DNA from: Streptomyces lycii
Lineage (GTDB): Bacteria; Actinomycetota; Actinomycetes; Streptomycetales; Streptomycetaceae
Length of the DNA stretch: 33,371 bases
Direction: 5' to 3'
NCBI RefSeq assembly: GCF_009735685.1
Contig: NZ_WHPN01000131.1
Span: forward strand, 1 to 33,371
Part shown: positions 1 to 8,317 of the stretch, one piece after another
Numbering within the stretch: the stretch's first letter is position 1
How the letters are laid out: every line of letters starts with the position of its first letter
Made by a program: the position numbers and the translations under genes
Notes under the pieces: model-generated
The model's database searches: none
Told to the model about the DNA's origin: nothing
The model's input: the letters and a program-made list of their open reading frames with translations, nothing else

Positions 1-45
1 CGGCGGTGTCCTGTGACGTGACGCCCGGTGCCGTGGTGACGTGGC

Positions 46-105
46 GGCCCGTGGCCGGTGACGCGGTGCCGTGATGGCCCGTGTCCGGTGACGCGGTGCC
101 GTGGG
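46..105. repeat. Two tandem 30-bp repeats
   Basis: Two head-to-tail 30-bp units, 46-75 and 76-105, differ at only a few positions and share the core CCGGTGACGCGGTGCCGTG. A degenerate partial unit precedes them at about 18-45. Nothing convincing is encoded in 1-247, which lies downstream of the leftward beta-galactosidase gene. The role is unknown. Confidence 0.6.
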
Positions 106-208
106 GGATCGTGCCTCGTTCGTCGTGCATCTCGGATGTCCCTTCGAACTGCTGAGGCGGGTTGACGGGTTGACGGGGTCGTGGGGTGACGGGGCGGCAC
201 GGTGGCGG

Positions 209-234
209 CACCGGGCGCCGGGCGGTGCCCGGTG
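209..234 (-). terminator. Hairpin terminator after beta-galactosidase gene
   Basis: CACCGGGC at 209-216 pairs perfectly with GCCCGGTG at 227-234 around a 10-nt loop. It begins 13 nt beyond the stop codon of the leftward GH42 gene. There is no T-tract, which is usual for Streptomyces terminators. Confidence 0.5.
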
Positions 235-247
235 GTCCGCGGGTCGT

Positions 248-2275
248 TCAGCTGCGGGCCGTCCGCACCACGGCGACGCCGCCCGCGGGCACGGCCAGCC
301 GCCCGGCGACGCGCTCGCCGGTCAGCAGCTCGGTGCCGGCGCCGCCGGGCAGCGGGACCTTGGCCTCGGTGTCGGTGTGGTTGACGACGAAGAGGTAGTC
401 ACCGGCGGGGCCGGTGCGGCGGACCACCTCGACATCGCGCGGCAGCTCGTCCCGGGCCGGCAGCCCGGCGTCGGCGCAGGCCGCGGCCAGCGGCCCGGCC
501 AGGGCCCCGGCGGACAGCCGGGTGGAGACGTACCAGGCGGTGCCGCGCCCCAGCCGGTTCCGGGTGACGGCCGGACGGCCGGCGGCGGGCCCGTCGGCGT
601 ACGTCCACACCGGCTCGGCACCGCGCGGCACGACGATCTCCGACCAGACGTCGCCGGTGAGTTCCGCGCCGCCGGGGCCGGTGATCCGTACCCGCTCGTC
701 CTCCCCGAGCGGGGTGAACTCCTCGACGGTGAGACCGAGTACGTCGCGCAGCGCACCCGGGTACGGGCCCGGGTGCACCGCGTCGTGCTCGTCAACGATG
801 CCCGAGAAGCAGGAGACGAGGAGGGTGCCGCCGGCTTCGACATAGCCGCGCAGCCGGCGGCCGGTGTCCTCGGTGGCGAGATAGAGCGCGGGCACGACGA
901 CCAGCGGACGGTCCGCGAAATCGGCGGACGGAGGGAGGAAGTCGACCGTCAGGTGCCGGTCGTAGAGGGCCTCGTAGAAGCTGTCGGCCCGCTCGCGGGC
1001 GTCGAGGTCCTCGCTGGGCCGCCACTCCAGGGACTGCGCCCACCAGGACTGCCAGTCCCAGATCATGGCGGCGTCGGCGACCGTGCGGGTCCCGGCGAGT
1101 CCGGCGAGCGCTCCGAGGCCGGCGCCCAGCCGGACCACCTCGCGCCAGACCCGGGAGTCGGTGCCGGCCTGCGGCAGCATCGCGGAGTGGAACTTCTCGG
1201 CACCGCGCCGGGACTGCCGCCACTGGAAGAACATGGCGCCGTCCGAACCGCGCGCGATGTGTCCGAGGCTGTTGCGGGCCATCTGCCCCGGGGCCTTGGC
1301 CGGGTTGCGGCGCTGCCAGCTGACGCCGCTGGTGGAGTGCTCCAGCAGCAGCCAGGGGCCGCCGTCCGCGACGGAGCGGGTGAGGTCGGCGGCCATCGCG
1401 AGATTGACGTGGGTGCGGCGGCCGTCGGTGATCAGATAGTGGTCGTTGGCGACCAGGTCGACCTCGCGGCCCCAGGCCCAGTAGTCGACGGCGTCGCACT
1501 GGCTGAGCGCGGTCATGAAGTTGGTGGTGACCGGGACGCCGGGGGCGTGGCGGTGCAGGATGTCGCGCTCGGCGGTGAAGTTCTCCCGCATGGTGGCGTC
1601 GGCGAAGCGGGCGTAGTCCAGCCGCTGGGCGGGATTGCAGACGGTCGGGGTGGCGCGGGGCGGTTCGATCTCCCCGAAGGAGGCGTAGCGCTGGCTCCAG
1701 AAGGCGGTGCCCCAGGACTCGTTGAGCGCGTCGACGGTGCCGTACCGGGCGCGCAGCCAGCGCCGGAAGTGCGCGGCGCAGGAGTCGCAGTAGCAGGCGC
1801 CGACCGGGGCGCCGTACTCGTTGTGGACGTGCCACAGGGCGAGGGCGGGGTGCCGGCCGTAGCGGCGTGCCAGCCGCTCGGTGATGCCGGCGGCGGCCCG
1901 CCGGTAGGCGGCGGAGCTGTGGCAGATCGCGCCGCGGGAGCCGAAGGCGTAGCGCGTGCCGTCGCGGGAGACCGGCAGGGCCTCGGGGTGGGCGCGGTAG
2001 AACCAGGCGGGCGGGGCCACGGTGGGGGTGCCCAGGTCGGCGCGGATGCCGTTGTCGTGCAGCAGGCCGAGCAGCCGGTCGAGCCAGCCGAAGTCGTGGC
2101 GGCCGGGCTCCGGCTCCAGCAGGGCCCAGGAGAAGATACCGACGCTGACCATGGTCACCCCGGCCTCCCGCATCAGCCGGACGTCCTCCTGCCAGACCTC
2201 CTCGGGCCACTGCTCGGGGTTGTAGTCCCCGCCGAACGCGAGTCGGCGCAGGCCCTTCGGGGGGCTGTACGGCAT
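248..2275 (-). CDS. Beta-galactosidase, glycoside hydrolase family 42
   Basis: This 675-aa protein has the GH42 layout: a catalytic TIM barrel, a trimerisation domain and a small C-terminal beta domain. It should hydrolyse terminal beta-galactosides. The N-terminal GGDYNPEQWP motif is diagnostic. HNEYG supplies the acid/base Glu153, and LLLEHS supplies the probable nucleophile Glu312. Cys119 with Cys161, Cys163 and Cys166 (C-x-C-x2-C) matches the zinc site of family members such as the Thermus A4 enzyme. No signal peptide is seen, so it is probably cytoplasmic and acts on imported oligosaccharides. The start at 2275 was chosen because AGGAG lies 6-7 nt upstream and the family N-terminus begins there; an upstream in-frame ATG would add 27 non-homologous residues. 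It is divergent from the sugar transporter operon, and an operator-like palindrome sits in its leader. Family call is firm; the natural substrate is inferred. Confidence 0.95.
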   Translation of the reverse strand: MPYSPPKGLRRLAFGGDYNPEQWPEEVWQEDVRLMREAGVTMVSVGIFSWALLEPEPGRHDFGWLDRLLGLLHDNGIRADLGTPTVAPPAWFYRAHPEALPVSRDGTRYAFGSRGAICHSSAAYRRAAAGITERLARRYGRHPALALWHVHNEYGAPVGACYCDSCAAHFRRWLRARYGTVDALNESWGTAFWSQRYASFGEIEPPRATPTVCNPAQRLDYARFADATMRENFTAERDILHRHAPGVPVTTNFMTALSQCDAVDYWAWGREVDLVANDHYLITDGRRTHVNLAMAADLTRSVADGGPWLLLEHSTSGVSWQRRNPAKAPGQMARNSLGHIARGSDGAMFFQWRQSRRGAEKFHSAMLPQAGTDSRVWREVVRLGAGLGALAGLAGTRTVADAAMIWDWQSWWAQSLEWRPSEDLDARERADSFYEALYDRHLTVDFLPPSADFADRPLVVVPALYLATEDTGRRLRGYVEAGGTLLVSCFSGIVDEHDAVHPGPYPGALRDVLGLTVEEFTPLGEDERVRITGPGGAELTGDVWSEIVVPRGAEPVWTYADGPAAGRPAVTRNRLGRGTAWYVSTRLSAGALAGPLAAACADAGLPARDELPRDVEVVRRTGPAGDYLFVVNHTDTEAKVPLPGGAGTELLTGERVAGRLAVPAGGVAVVRTARS

Positions 2276-2338
2276 GGGTTCTCCTGCTCCGTGACGGGAC
2301 GCATCGGTACGCACCCGGCCGAACGTCACGTCCATGAC

Positions 2339-2352
2339 TGTGAACGTGCACA
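2339..2352. promoter_or_regulatory. LacI-type operator, site 1
   Basis: TGTGAACGTGCACA is a near-perfect palindrome whose half-site TGTGAACG is identical to that of a second copy at 2427-2440. It has the central CG dyad typical of LacI-family operators. It lies 64 bp upstream of the beta-galactosidase start, in its likely leader. The LacI gene at the end of the divergent operon is the obvious candidate to bind it; that is inference. Confidence 0.75.
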
Positions 2353-2374
2353 GCATCGACCCATGCGCCGAGCC

Positions 2375-2405
2375 AGAATATGCGCAGCCGCTCGGGGATT
2401 GACAA
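2375..2405 (-). promoter_or_regulatory. Possible promoter of beta-galactosidase gene
   Basis: On the minus strand, TATTCT (2375-2380) could be a -10 element, with TTGTCA (2400-2405) as a -35 at a long 19-nt spacing. Operator site 1 would then lie just downstream of the start point, a road-block position. The match is moderate. Confidence 0.3.
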
Positions 2406-2427
2406 GTATCCGGAACGTTTCTCTACT
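2399..2427 (+). promoter_or_regulatory. Promoter of sugar transporter operon
   Basis: TTGACA (2399-2404) is a perfect -35 consensus. It is followed after 17 nt by TCTACT (2422-2427), a 4/6 match to TATAAT. Operator site 2 starts on the last base of this -10, so a bound repressor would cover the transcription start. Confidence 0.65.
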
Positions 2428-2440
2428 GTGAACGCTCACA
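2427..2440. promoter_or_regulatory. LacI-type operator, site 2
   Basis: TGTGAACGCTCACA is an almost perfect dyad: the arms TGTGA and TCACA pair exactly, with ACGC in the centre. It differs from site 1 at two positions. It overlaps the -10/+1 region of the transporter promoter. The sites are 88 bp apart start to start, so looping by a tetrameric or dimer-of-dimer repressor is possible. Confidence 0.8.
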
Positions 2441-2541
2441 GAAGCCGCTCAGCACAGCGCCCGTCTCGGGGGCGCTCGCGCCGGTGCGCCCGTGCCATCG
2501 GGCCCGCGCCGCGGCAGAGGCCCTCGTCAGGGGAGATGTCC

Positions 2542-3849
2542 ATGCAGTCCACTCCGCTCCGCCGCCTGGCGGCCGCGTCCCTCGCGGCCGCTCTCTCCGC
2601 CGCCGCGCTCACCGGCTGCGGCTCCTCCGGCGACTCCGGGTCCGGCCCCGCCGAACTGACCTACTGGGCCTGGGCCCCCGGCATGGACAAGGTCGCCGAG
2701 CTGTGGAACAAGGAGAACCCGGACATCCAGGTCACGGTGAAGAAGCAGGCGTCCGGTGACGACCTGGTCACCAAGATCCTCACCGCGGCCAAGGCCGGGG
2801 AGGCGCCCGACCTCGTCCAGGCCGAGTACCAGGCGCTGCCGACCCTGGTCAGCGGGGACGTGCTGGCCGACATATCGGACGAGGTGAAGGACGCCGGGAA
2901 GGCGTTCCCGGCGGGCGTCTGGCAGCAGGTGACGCTGGGCTCGGACGCGGTCTACGCGCTGCCGCAGGACTCGGGGCCGATGATGTTCTACTACCGCGAG
3001 GACCTCTTCGAGCAGTACGGCCTGGAAGTCCCGGGGACCTGGCAGGAGTTCGCCGACACCGCGCGGGAGCTGAAGAAGCAGGCCCCGGACAAGGCGCTCA
3101 CCACCTTCTCCAGCAACGACTCGGGCCTCTTCGCCGGACTCGCCCAGCAGGCGGGGGCGAAGTGGTGGACCACCAGCGGCGAGCAGTGGAAGGTCGGCAT
3201 CGACGACGCGGCCACCCGCAAGGTCGCCGACTTCTGGGGCGGTCTGGTCGAGGAGGGCGCGATCGACAACCAGCCGATGTACACCCCGGCCTGGAACAAG
3301 GCGATGAACACCGGCGAACAGCTCGCCTGGGTCAGCGCGGTGTGGGCACCCGGCACCCTGACGACCGCGGCCCCGGACACCAAGGGCAAGTGGGCCATGG
3401 CCCCGCTCCCCCAGTGGGACGCCTCGAAGGAGCGCACCGGCAGCTGGGGCGGCTCGACGACCGGCGTCTCCCGTGACTGCGACCACCCGGAGGCGGCCGC
3501 CGAGTTCGCCACCTGGCTGAACACCGACCCGGAGGCGCTGGCCGCGCTGGTGAAGGAGGGCGGCATCTACCCGGCCGCCACCGCCGCGCAGACCGGCGGC
3601 GCGCTGGCCGAGCCGCCGGCGTTCTTCGCGAACCAGCCGGACTTCTACACGGAGGCAGCGGAGATCGCGAAGACCACGGCGCCGGCCGCCTGGGGCCCGA
3701 ACGTCAACGTCGCGTACGGCACCTTCAAGGACGAGTTCGGCAAGGCCGCCAAGAGCAAGAAGGCGGAGGCCTTCGCCACCGCGCTCGAGAGCATGCATCG
3801 CGCGACGGTCGCCGACCTGACGAAGCAGGGCTTCGGGGTCGCCGGATGA
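2542..3849 (+). CDS. Sugar ABC transporter substrate-binding lipoprotein
   Basis: This 435-aa protein is an extracellular solute-binding protein of the carbohydrate (family 1) type. The N-terminus has a basic start (PLRR), a hydrophobic Ala/Leu stretch and the lipobox LTGC, so it is a lipoprotein anchored outside the membrane. The mature part has the usual periplasmic-binding features, including DLVQAEYQALP, the MMFYYREDLFEQYGL block and the GSWGGSTTGVSRDC region. GGGGAG lies 6 nt before ATG 2542; the in-frame ATG at 2536 abuts the Shine-Dalgarno and is less likely. It is the first gene of an operon with two permeases. The nearby GH42 gene suggests a beta-galactoside oligosaccharide ligand, which is inference. 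Family call is secure. Confidence 0.93.
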   Translation: MQSTPLRRLAAASLAAALSAAALTGCGSSGDSGSGPAELTYWAWAPGMDKVAELWNKENPDIQVTVKKQASGDDLVTKILTAAKAGEAPDLVQAEYQALPTLVSGDVLADISDEVKDAGKAFPAGVWQQVTLGSDAVYALPQDSGPMMFYYREDLFEQYGLEVPGTWQEFADTARELKKQAPDKALTTFSSNDSGLFAGLAQQAGAKWWTTSGEQWKVGIDDAATRKVADFWGGLVEEGAIDNQPMYTPAWNKAMNTGEQLAWVSAVWAPGTLTTAAPDTKGKWAMAPLPQWDASKERTGSWGGSTTGVSRDCDHPEAAAEFATWLNTDPEALAALVKEGGIYPAATAAQTGGALAEPPAFFANQPDFYTEAAEIAKTTAPAAWGPNVNVAYGTFKDEFGKAAKSKKAEAFATALESMHRATVADLTKQGFGVAG

Positions 3850-4787
3850 CCCGCCGCGGGGGCGCGTCCGCCGGGCCGCGCCGCGCGCCGTACGTCTTCC
3901 TGCTGCCCGGGCTGGCCCTGTTCGCGCTGTTCTTCGCGCTGCCCATCGGCTACGCCGTGTTTCTCAGCTTCCGCCGGGTCGAGGTCGAGGGCCTGGGCCT
4001 GGGCAGCGGGGCCCGCGAGGAGGTCTGGGCCGGGCTCGCCAACTACACCGCGGCCCTCGGCGACTCCGAACTGCTCGCCGGCGCGCTGCGGGTGCTGGGC
4101 TACGGCGCGATCGTCGTCCCGGCCATGCTCGGGGCGGCCCTGCTGTTCGCGCTGATGCTGGACGCCGACCGGCGGGGCCGCCGCGAGACGTGGCTGCGCG
4201 GCTTCTCCCGGCTCGCGATCTTCCTGCCCTACGCGGTGCCGGGCGTCATCGCGGCGCTGCTCTGGGGCTTCCTCTATCTGCCCGACGTCAGCCCGTTCCA
4301 CCACGCGCTGGGCGCGGCCGGGCTGCCGGAGCCCGACCTGCTGGACGGCGGTCCGCTCTACGTCGCGCTGGCCAACATCGCGGTCTGGGGCGGCACCGGC
4401 TTCAACATGATCGTCATCTACACCTCGCTGCGGGCCGTTCCCACCGAGGTGTACGAGGCGGCGCGGCTGGACGGCTGCTCGCAGTGGCAGATCGCGCTCC
4501 GGATCAAGATCCCGATGGTGGTGCCGTCGCTGGTGCTGACCTTCTTCTTCTCGCTGATCGCCACGCTCCAGGTGTTCAGCGAGCCGACCACCCTCAAGCC
4601 GCTCACCAACTCCGTGCCCACGACGTGGAGCCCGCTGATGAAGGTCTACCAGGACGCCTTCGTCAAGGGCGACATCCACTCGGCCGCCGCCACCGCCGTG
4701 GTCATCGCGGCCGTCACCCTCGTGCTGTCCTTCGGCTTCCTGAAGGCGGCCAACTCCCGTACGAAGCAGCAGGGAGCCACCCGATGA
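3846..4787 (+). CDS. Sugar ABC transporter permease, MalF type
   Basis: This 313-aa inner-membrane permease has about six hydrophobic segments, the first at residues 15-40. It carries the EAA cytoplasmic loop (EVYEAARLDGCSQWQIALRIKIP) that docks the ATPase. Its ATG overlaps the stop of the binding-protein gene by 4 nt (ATGA), and its own stop overlaps the next permease in the same way, so the three are translationally coupled. It should form a heterodimer with the downstream permease. No nucleotide-binding subunit is encoded nearby. Streptomyces sugar importers of this family often share one ATPase (MsiK), so that is the likely partner. Confidence 0.93.
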   Translation: MTRRGGASAGPRRAPYVFLLPGLALFALFFALPIGYAVFLSFRRVEVEGLGLGSGAREEVWAGLANYTAALGDSELLAGALRVLGYGAIVVPAMLGAALLFALMLDADRRGRRETWLRGFSRLAIFLPYAVPGVIAALLWGFLYLPDVSPFHHALGAAGLPEPDLLDGGPLYVALANIAVWGGTGFNMIVIYTSLRAVPTEVYEAARLDGCSQWQIALRIKIPMVVPSLVLTFFFSLIATLQVFSEPTTLKPLTNSVPTTWSPLMKVYQDAFVKGDIHSAAATAVVIAAVTLVLSFGFLKAANSRTKQQGATR

Positions 4788-5707
4788 GCGCCACCGTCGC
4801 CCCCGGCCCGCGCGACACCCGGTACCCGCCGGGCGCCCGCGCCGGGTCCCCCGTCTCCCGCCCGGCCGGGGCGCGCCGCCGGCCGGGCCGGCTGGTGCCC
4901 ACGGCCGTGCTGCTGCTGGGCGCCGTCTACTGTCTGCTGCCGGTCGCCTGGGTGCTGGTCGCGGCGACGAAGTCGGGCCGGGAGCTGTTCTCCACCTTCA
5001 CCTTCCTGCCCGGTTCGGGCTTCGCGGACAACCTCACCGACCTCTCGGCGTACCGCGACGGCGTGTACTGGCGCTGGATGGCCAATTCCGCCTTCTACTC
5101 GGGCCTGGGCGCCCTGCTGTCGACCGCGGTCTCAGCGCTGAGCGGCTACACCCTGGCGGTGCACCGCTTCCGGGGACGGGAGGCCGTCTTCAACGTCCTG
5201 CTCGCCGGGGTGCTGATGCCGCCGGTCATCCTCGCCGTGCCGCAGTATCTGCTGATGGCGGAGGCGGGGCTGGCCGACAGCTATCTGTCCGTGCTGCTGC
5301 CGAGCATCCTCTCCCCGTACGGCGTCTATCTCGCCCGGATCTACGCCGCCGCGGCCGTGCCCGCGGACCTCGTCGAGGCGAGCCGGATGGACGGGGCGGG
5401 CGAGTGGCGGATCTTCCGCGCGATCGCGCTGCCGATGATGCTCCCCGGACTGGTGACGGTGTTCCTCTTCCAGTTCGTGGCGGTCTGGAACAACTTCCTG
5501 CTGCCGTACATCATGCTCGGCGACGACGAGAAGTTCCCGGTCACGCTGGGTCTCTACACGCTGCTCCAGCAGGGCTCGAACACGCCCGCCCTCTACACGC
5601 TGGTCATCACCGGGGCGCTGCTCGCGATCGTTCCGCTGATCGCGCTGTTCCTGCTGATCCAGCGGTTCTGGAGCCTGGACCTGCTGTCCGGGGCCGTAAA
5701 GTCCTGA
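4784..5707 (+). CDS. Sugar ABC transporter permease, MalG type
   Basis: This 307-aa protein is the second membrane subunit of the importer. A Pro/Arg-rich cytoplasmic N-terminus of about 40 residues precedes a first membrane helix (LVPTAVLLLGAVYCLLPVAWVL). The EAA loop reads DLVEASRMDGAGEWRIFRAIALPMM. The C-terminus LLIQRFWSLDLLSGAVKS has the typical ending of MalG-type permeases. ATG 4784 overlaps the previous stop by 4 nt. An upstream in-frame extension from 4190 lies inside the first permease and is rejected. It should pair with the upstream permease to move the same sugar. Confidence 0.93.
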   Translation: MSATVAPGPRDTRYPPGARAGSPVSRPAGARRRPGRLVPTAVLLLGAVYCLLPVAWVLVAATKSGRELFSTFTFLPGSGFADNLTDLSAYRDGVYWRWMANSAFYSGLGALLSTAVSALSGYTLAVHRFRGREAVFNVLLAGVLMPPVILAVPQYLLMAEAGLADSYLSVLLPSILSPYGVYLARIYAAAAVPADLVEASRMDGAGEWRIFRAIALPMMLPGLVTVFLFQFVAVWNNFLLPYIMLGDDEKFPVTLGLYTLLQQGSNTPALYTLVITGALLAIVPLIALFLLIQRFWSLDLLSGAVKS

Positions 5708-5808
5708 CCTGAGCCGCACCGGCGCCCGCGGCCACGGCAGGACCGGTGGGCGCGGCGGTTCGGACAGACCCCGCAGCAGAGCCGGCCCGGACGAAGGACG
5801 AGACCCGC

Positions 5809-6831
5809 ATGAGCAGCACAGGGCGACGCCGCCCGCCGACCATCCACGACGTGGCCCGGGAGGCGGGCGTCTCCCGTGGCACGGTCTCCCGGGTCCTCAA
5901 CGGCGGGCACAATGTCAGCCCGGCGTCGGCGGACGCCGTCAACGCGGCGATCCGCCGTACCGGTTATGTCGTGAACCGGCACGCCCGGAGCCTCATCACC
6001 GGCCGTTCGGACTCGGTGGCCTTCCTGCTGACCGAGCCGCAGGAGCGGTTCTTCGAGGACCCGAACTTCAACGTCCTGCTGCGCGGCTGCACCCAGGCGC
6101 TCGCCGCGCACGACATCCCGCTGCTGCTGATGATCGCCGGGAACGAGCCGGAGCGCCGGCGGATATCGCGCTTCATCACCGCCGGGCACGTCGGCGGGGT
6201 GCTGCTGGTGTCCAGCCACTCCGGCAACCCGATGGCCGAGCGGCTGGTGAAGGCCGGAATCCCGGTCGTCGCGTGCGGCAAGCCGCTCGGGCAGTCCCGG
6301 ATGCTCGCGTACGTCGCCGCGGACGACCGGGACGGCGCCCGGGAGATGGTCGGCCATCTCATCCGCACCGGCCGCCGCCGGATCGCCACGGTCACCGGTC
6401 CGCCGGACACCCCGGGCGGTGTCGAGCGGCTGGCGGGTTACCGGGAGACGCTGGCGGAGCACGGCATGCCGGTGGACGAGCGGCTCGTCGTCCCCGGGGA
6501 CTACAGCCGGAGCAGCGGCGAGGCCGCGGCCGCCGAACTGATGCGCCGGGCGCCCGACACGGACGCCGTCTTCGTCGCCTCGGACCTGATGGCGCTGGGC
6601 GTGATGACCGCGCTGGAGCAGGCGGGCCGCCGGGTGCCGGAGGACGTCGCCGTGGCCGGTTTCGACGACTCTCCGGCGGCGCTGGACAGCCGGCCCGCGC
6701 TGACCACGATGCGGGTGCAGTGGGACCGGATGAGTTCGGAGATGGTGCGGGTCCTGCTCGCCCGGATCGCGGGCGAGGAGCCGTCGGCGGTGATCCTGCC
6801 GACCGAACTGGTACGGCGCGACTCGGCCTGA
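5809..6831 (+). CDS. LacI-family transcriptional repressor
   Basis: This 340-aa protein has an N-terminal LacI helix-turn-helix (TIHDVAREAGVSRGTVSRVL, residues 11-30) and hinge. A periplasmic-binding-like effector domain follows, with the signatures AVFVASDLMALGVM and VAVAGFDDSP near the C-terminus. It follows the permease by 101 bp in the same direction. ATG 5809 is preceded by AAGGA at 10 nt; an upstream ATG at 5746 would add 21 residues before the conserved start and is less likely. It probably represses the transporter operon and the divergent beta-galactosidase gene through the two palindromes at 2339 and 2427, with release by an imported sugar. That assignment rests on genomic position and operator form. 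Confidence 0.93.
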   Translation: MSSTGRRRPPTIHDVAREAGVSRGTVSRVLNGGHNVSPASADAVNAAIRRTGYVVNRHARSLITGRSDSVAFLLTEPQERFFEDPNFNVLLRGCTQALAAHDIPLLLMIAGNEPERRRISRFITAGHVGGVLLVSSHSGNPMAERLVKAGIPVVACGKPLGQSRMLAYVAADDRDGAREMVGHLIRTGRRRIATVTGPPDTPGGVERLAGYRETLAEHGMPVDERLVVPGDYSRSSGEAAAAELMRRAPDTDAVFVASDLMALGVMTALEQAGRRVPEDVAVAGFDDSPAALDSRPALTTMRVQWDRMSSEMVRVLLARIAGEEPSAVILPTELVRRDSA

Positions 6832-6897
6832 GCCGCCGAGGCCCGGCAACACTGCCACCGCGGGGCGCCTTATACCTCCTCCCGGAGTTGTCCGCAA

Positions 6898-6913
6898 GAC
6901 TCGCGAACGAGTC
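6898..6913. promoter_or_regulatory. Palindrome upstream of Rieske operon
   Basis: GACTCG and CGAGTC form perfect 6-bp arms around CGAA. It directly abuts a second palindrome at 6914-6930. It lies about 100 bp before the Rieske oxygenase start. A regulatory role is inferred from position and symmetry. Confidence 0.4.
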
Positions 6914-6930
6914 CTTCCACTCCGTGGAAG
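6914..6930. promoter_or_regulatory. Candidate IclR operator
   Basis: CTTCCACTCCGTGGAAG has perfect 7-bp arms (CTTCCAC/GTGGAAG) around TCC. IclR-family regulators often bind dyads with TTCCA/TGGAA half-sites. An IclR gene is encoded convergently at the other end of this oxygenase operon, so it is the first candidate ligand. Confidence 0.55.
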
Positions 6931-7010
6931 ACGGCCTTGTCACTCTCCCGCCCGGACACGAGTGTGCACCGCACAAGGGCACATCACTCCGGCGAGAGGG
7001 TTGGGACACC

Positions 7011-8105
7011 ATGACCGCCAAGACCGCGTTCGCACGCAACCAGTGGTACGTCGTCGCGTACGGCACGGAGGTGGGCCGTGAGGAGCTGCTGGCCCGCACC
7101 GTCTGCGGTGAGCCGCTGGTGCTCTACCGCACCGAGGAAGGGGCGGCCGTGGCGCTGGCGGACCGGTGCGTGCACCGGCGCTACCCGCTATCCGCCAGCC
7201 GCCTCGACGGTGACCGCGTCGTGTGCGGTTACCACGGCTTCACCTACGACACGACCGGCACCTGCGTGTACGTCCCGGGACAGCGGCGGATCCCGCGCAC
7301 CGCACGGGTCGCCTCCTACCCGCTGGTCGAGCAGGACTCGTTCGTCTGGGTGTGGATCGGCGACCCTGCGCTCGCGGCGACCACCGCGCCGCCGCGCGCC
7401 CCCTGGCTGGCCGACCCGGCCTGGGCCACGGTCTCCGGCATGGAGCCGCTGGCCGCCCGCTACGGACTGCTGGTGGACAACCTGCTGGACCTGTCCCACG
7501 AGACGTATCTGCACGGCGGCTACATCGGCACGCCGGAGGTCGCGGAGACACCGATCACCACCGAGGCCGACGACGAGCACAACATCGTCCGGGTCAGCCG
7601 CCGGATGGCCGACGCCGCCTGCCCGCCGTTCTACGCCAAGTCCACCGGCATCGAGGGCCGGATCACGCGCTGGCAGGACATCGAGTACCACGCGCCGTGC
7701 CTGTATCAGCTGCACAGCCGGATCGCCCCGGTCGGTGTGCTGCCCGAGGAGGACGGCTCCGACCCCAACGGCTTCCACACCGAGATCGTCTACGCGATCA
7801 CGCCGTCGACGGAGAACACCACGTACGACTTCTGGGCCGTCGCCCGCGACTTCGCGCAGGAGGACCAGGAGGTCTCCGACTTCCTCCACAAGTTCAACCG
7901 GGAGGTCGTCCTCCAGGACGTCACCGCGCTCGACCTGCTCGAGAAGATCGTCGCGGACGAGCCGGACTCGGTGCAGGAGCTGAGCATCAACATCGACACC
8001 GGTGGCCTCGCCGCCCGCCGCATCCTGCGCCGGCTCTGCGAGGAGTCCGGCACCGCCGAGGGCACGGCCGAGGGCACGGCCGCCGCCGCGAGGGCGGCGC
8101 GGTGA
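7011..8105 (+). CDS. Rieske oxygenase subunit, VanA-like O-demethylase
   Basis: This 364-aa protein is the terminal oxygenase of a two-component Rieske non-haem iron system. The [2Fe-2S] ligands are Cys53 and His55 (CVH) and Cys72 and His75 (CGYH). The mononuclear iron site shows His163 and His168 in NLLDLSHETYLH, with a downstream Asp in the QDVTALDLLEKI region. The C-terminal SINIDTGGLAARRIL closely resembles the ending of vanillate O-demethylase VanA. The length is normal for VanA. Electrons would come from the reductase two genes downstream. It ends in a repetitive tail (EGTA three times), probably dispensable. Start ATG 7011 has GAGAGGG 10 nt upstream; the long upstream open frame lies within LacI and intergenic DNA. 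The substrate is likely a methoxylated aromatic acid such as vanillate, but this is not proved by sequence. Confidence 0.9.
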   Translation: MTAKTAFARNQWYVVAYGTEVGREELLARTVCGEPLVLYRTEEGAAVALADRCVHRRYPLSASRLDGDRVVCGYHGFTYDTTGTCVYVPGQRRIPRTARVASYPLVEQDSFVWVWIGDPALAATTAPPRAPWLADPAWATVSGMEPLAARYGLLVDNLLDLSHETYLHGGYIGTPEVAETPITTEADDEHNIVRVSRRMADAACPPFYAKSTGIEGRITRWQDIEYHAPCLYQLHSRIAPVGVLPEEDGSDPNGFHTEIVYAITPSTENTTYDFWAVARDFAQEDQEVSDFLHKFNREVVLQDVTALDLLEKIVADEPDSVQELSINIDTGGLAARRILRRLCEESGTAEGTAEGTAAAARAAR

Positions 8106-8317
8106 GTCCCGCGCCCGGCGTTCTGCGGGTGGAGTGGGTCCCCGGCTCCGACCAGCTGCTCGGCACCTGCCACTGCGGTGCCCGGCAGGTGGCGGAGTCG
8201 CCCGCGGAGATCTGGCAGTGGCTGCTCGCCCACCCCGAGGGCCACGAACCGCCGCCGGGTCCGGCGGCGGCCCCGCACCCGGAACGAGAGAGGCAGCCCG
8301 CGCTCCATGGCAGCTGA
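8102..8317 (+). CDS. Small conserved-looking protein between oxygenase and reductase
   Basis: This 71-aa ORF starts at GTG 8102, overlapping the Rieske stop by 4 nt (GTGA), and its own stop overlaps the reductase start by 11 nt. The tight coupling on both sides argues for a real gene. The central part reads GTCHCGARQVAESPAEIWQWLLAHPEGH: a Cys-x-Cys pair followed by an amphipathic helix with two Trp. The C-terminal third is Pro/Ala-rich and may be disordered. I do not recognise the family. An accessory, metal-binding or assembly role in the oxygenase complex is possible but unproved. Confidence 0.65.
   Translation: MSPAPGVLRVEWVPGSDQLLGTCHCGARQVAESPAEIWQWLLAHPEGHEPPPGPAAAPHPERERQPALHGS

Noticed and set aside
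101..2431. Long rightward open frame of 776 codons opposite the beta-galactosidase gene
   Set aside because: It is a GC-driven mirror of the GH42 gene, with Gly/Ala/Arg-rich sequence and no motifs; the opposite strand has complete catalytic residues.
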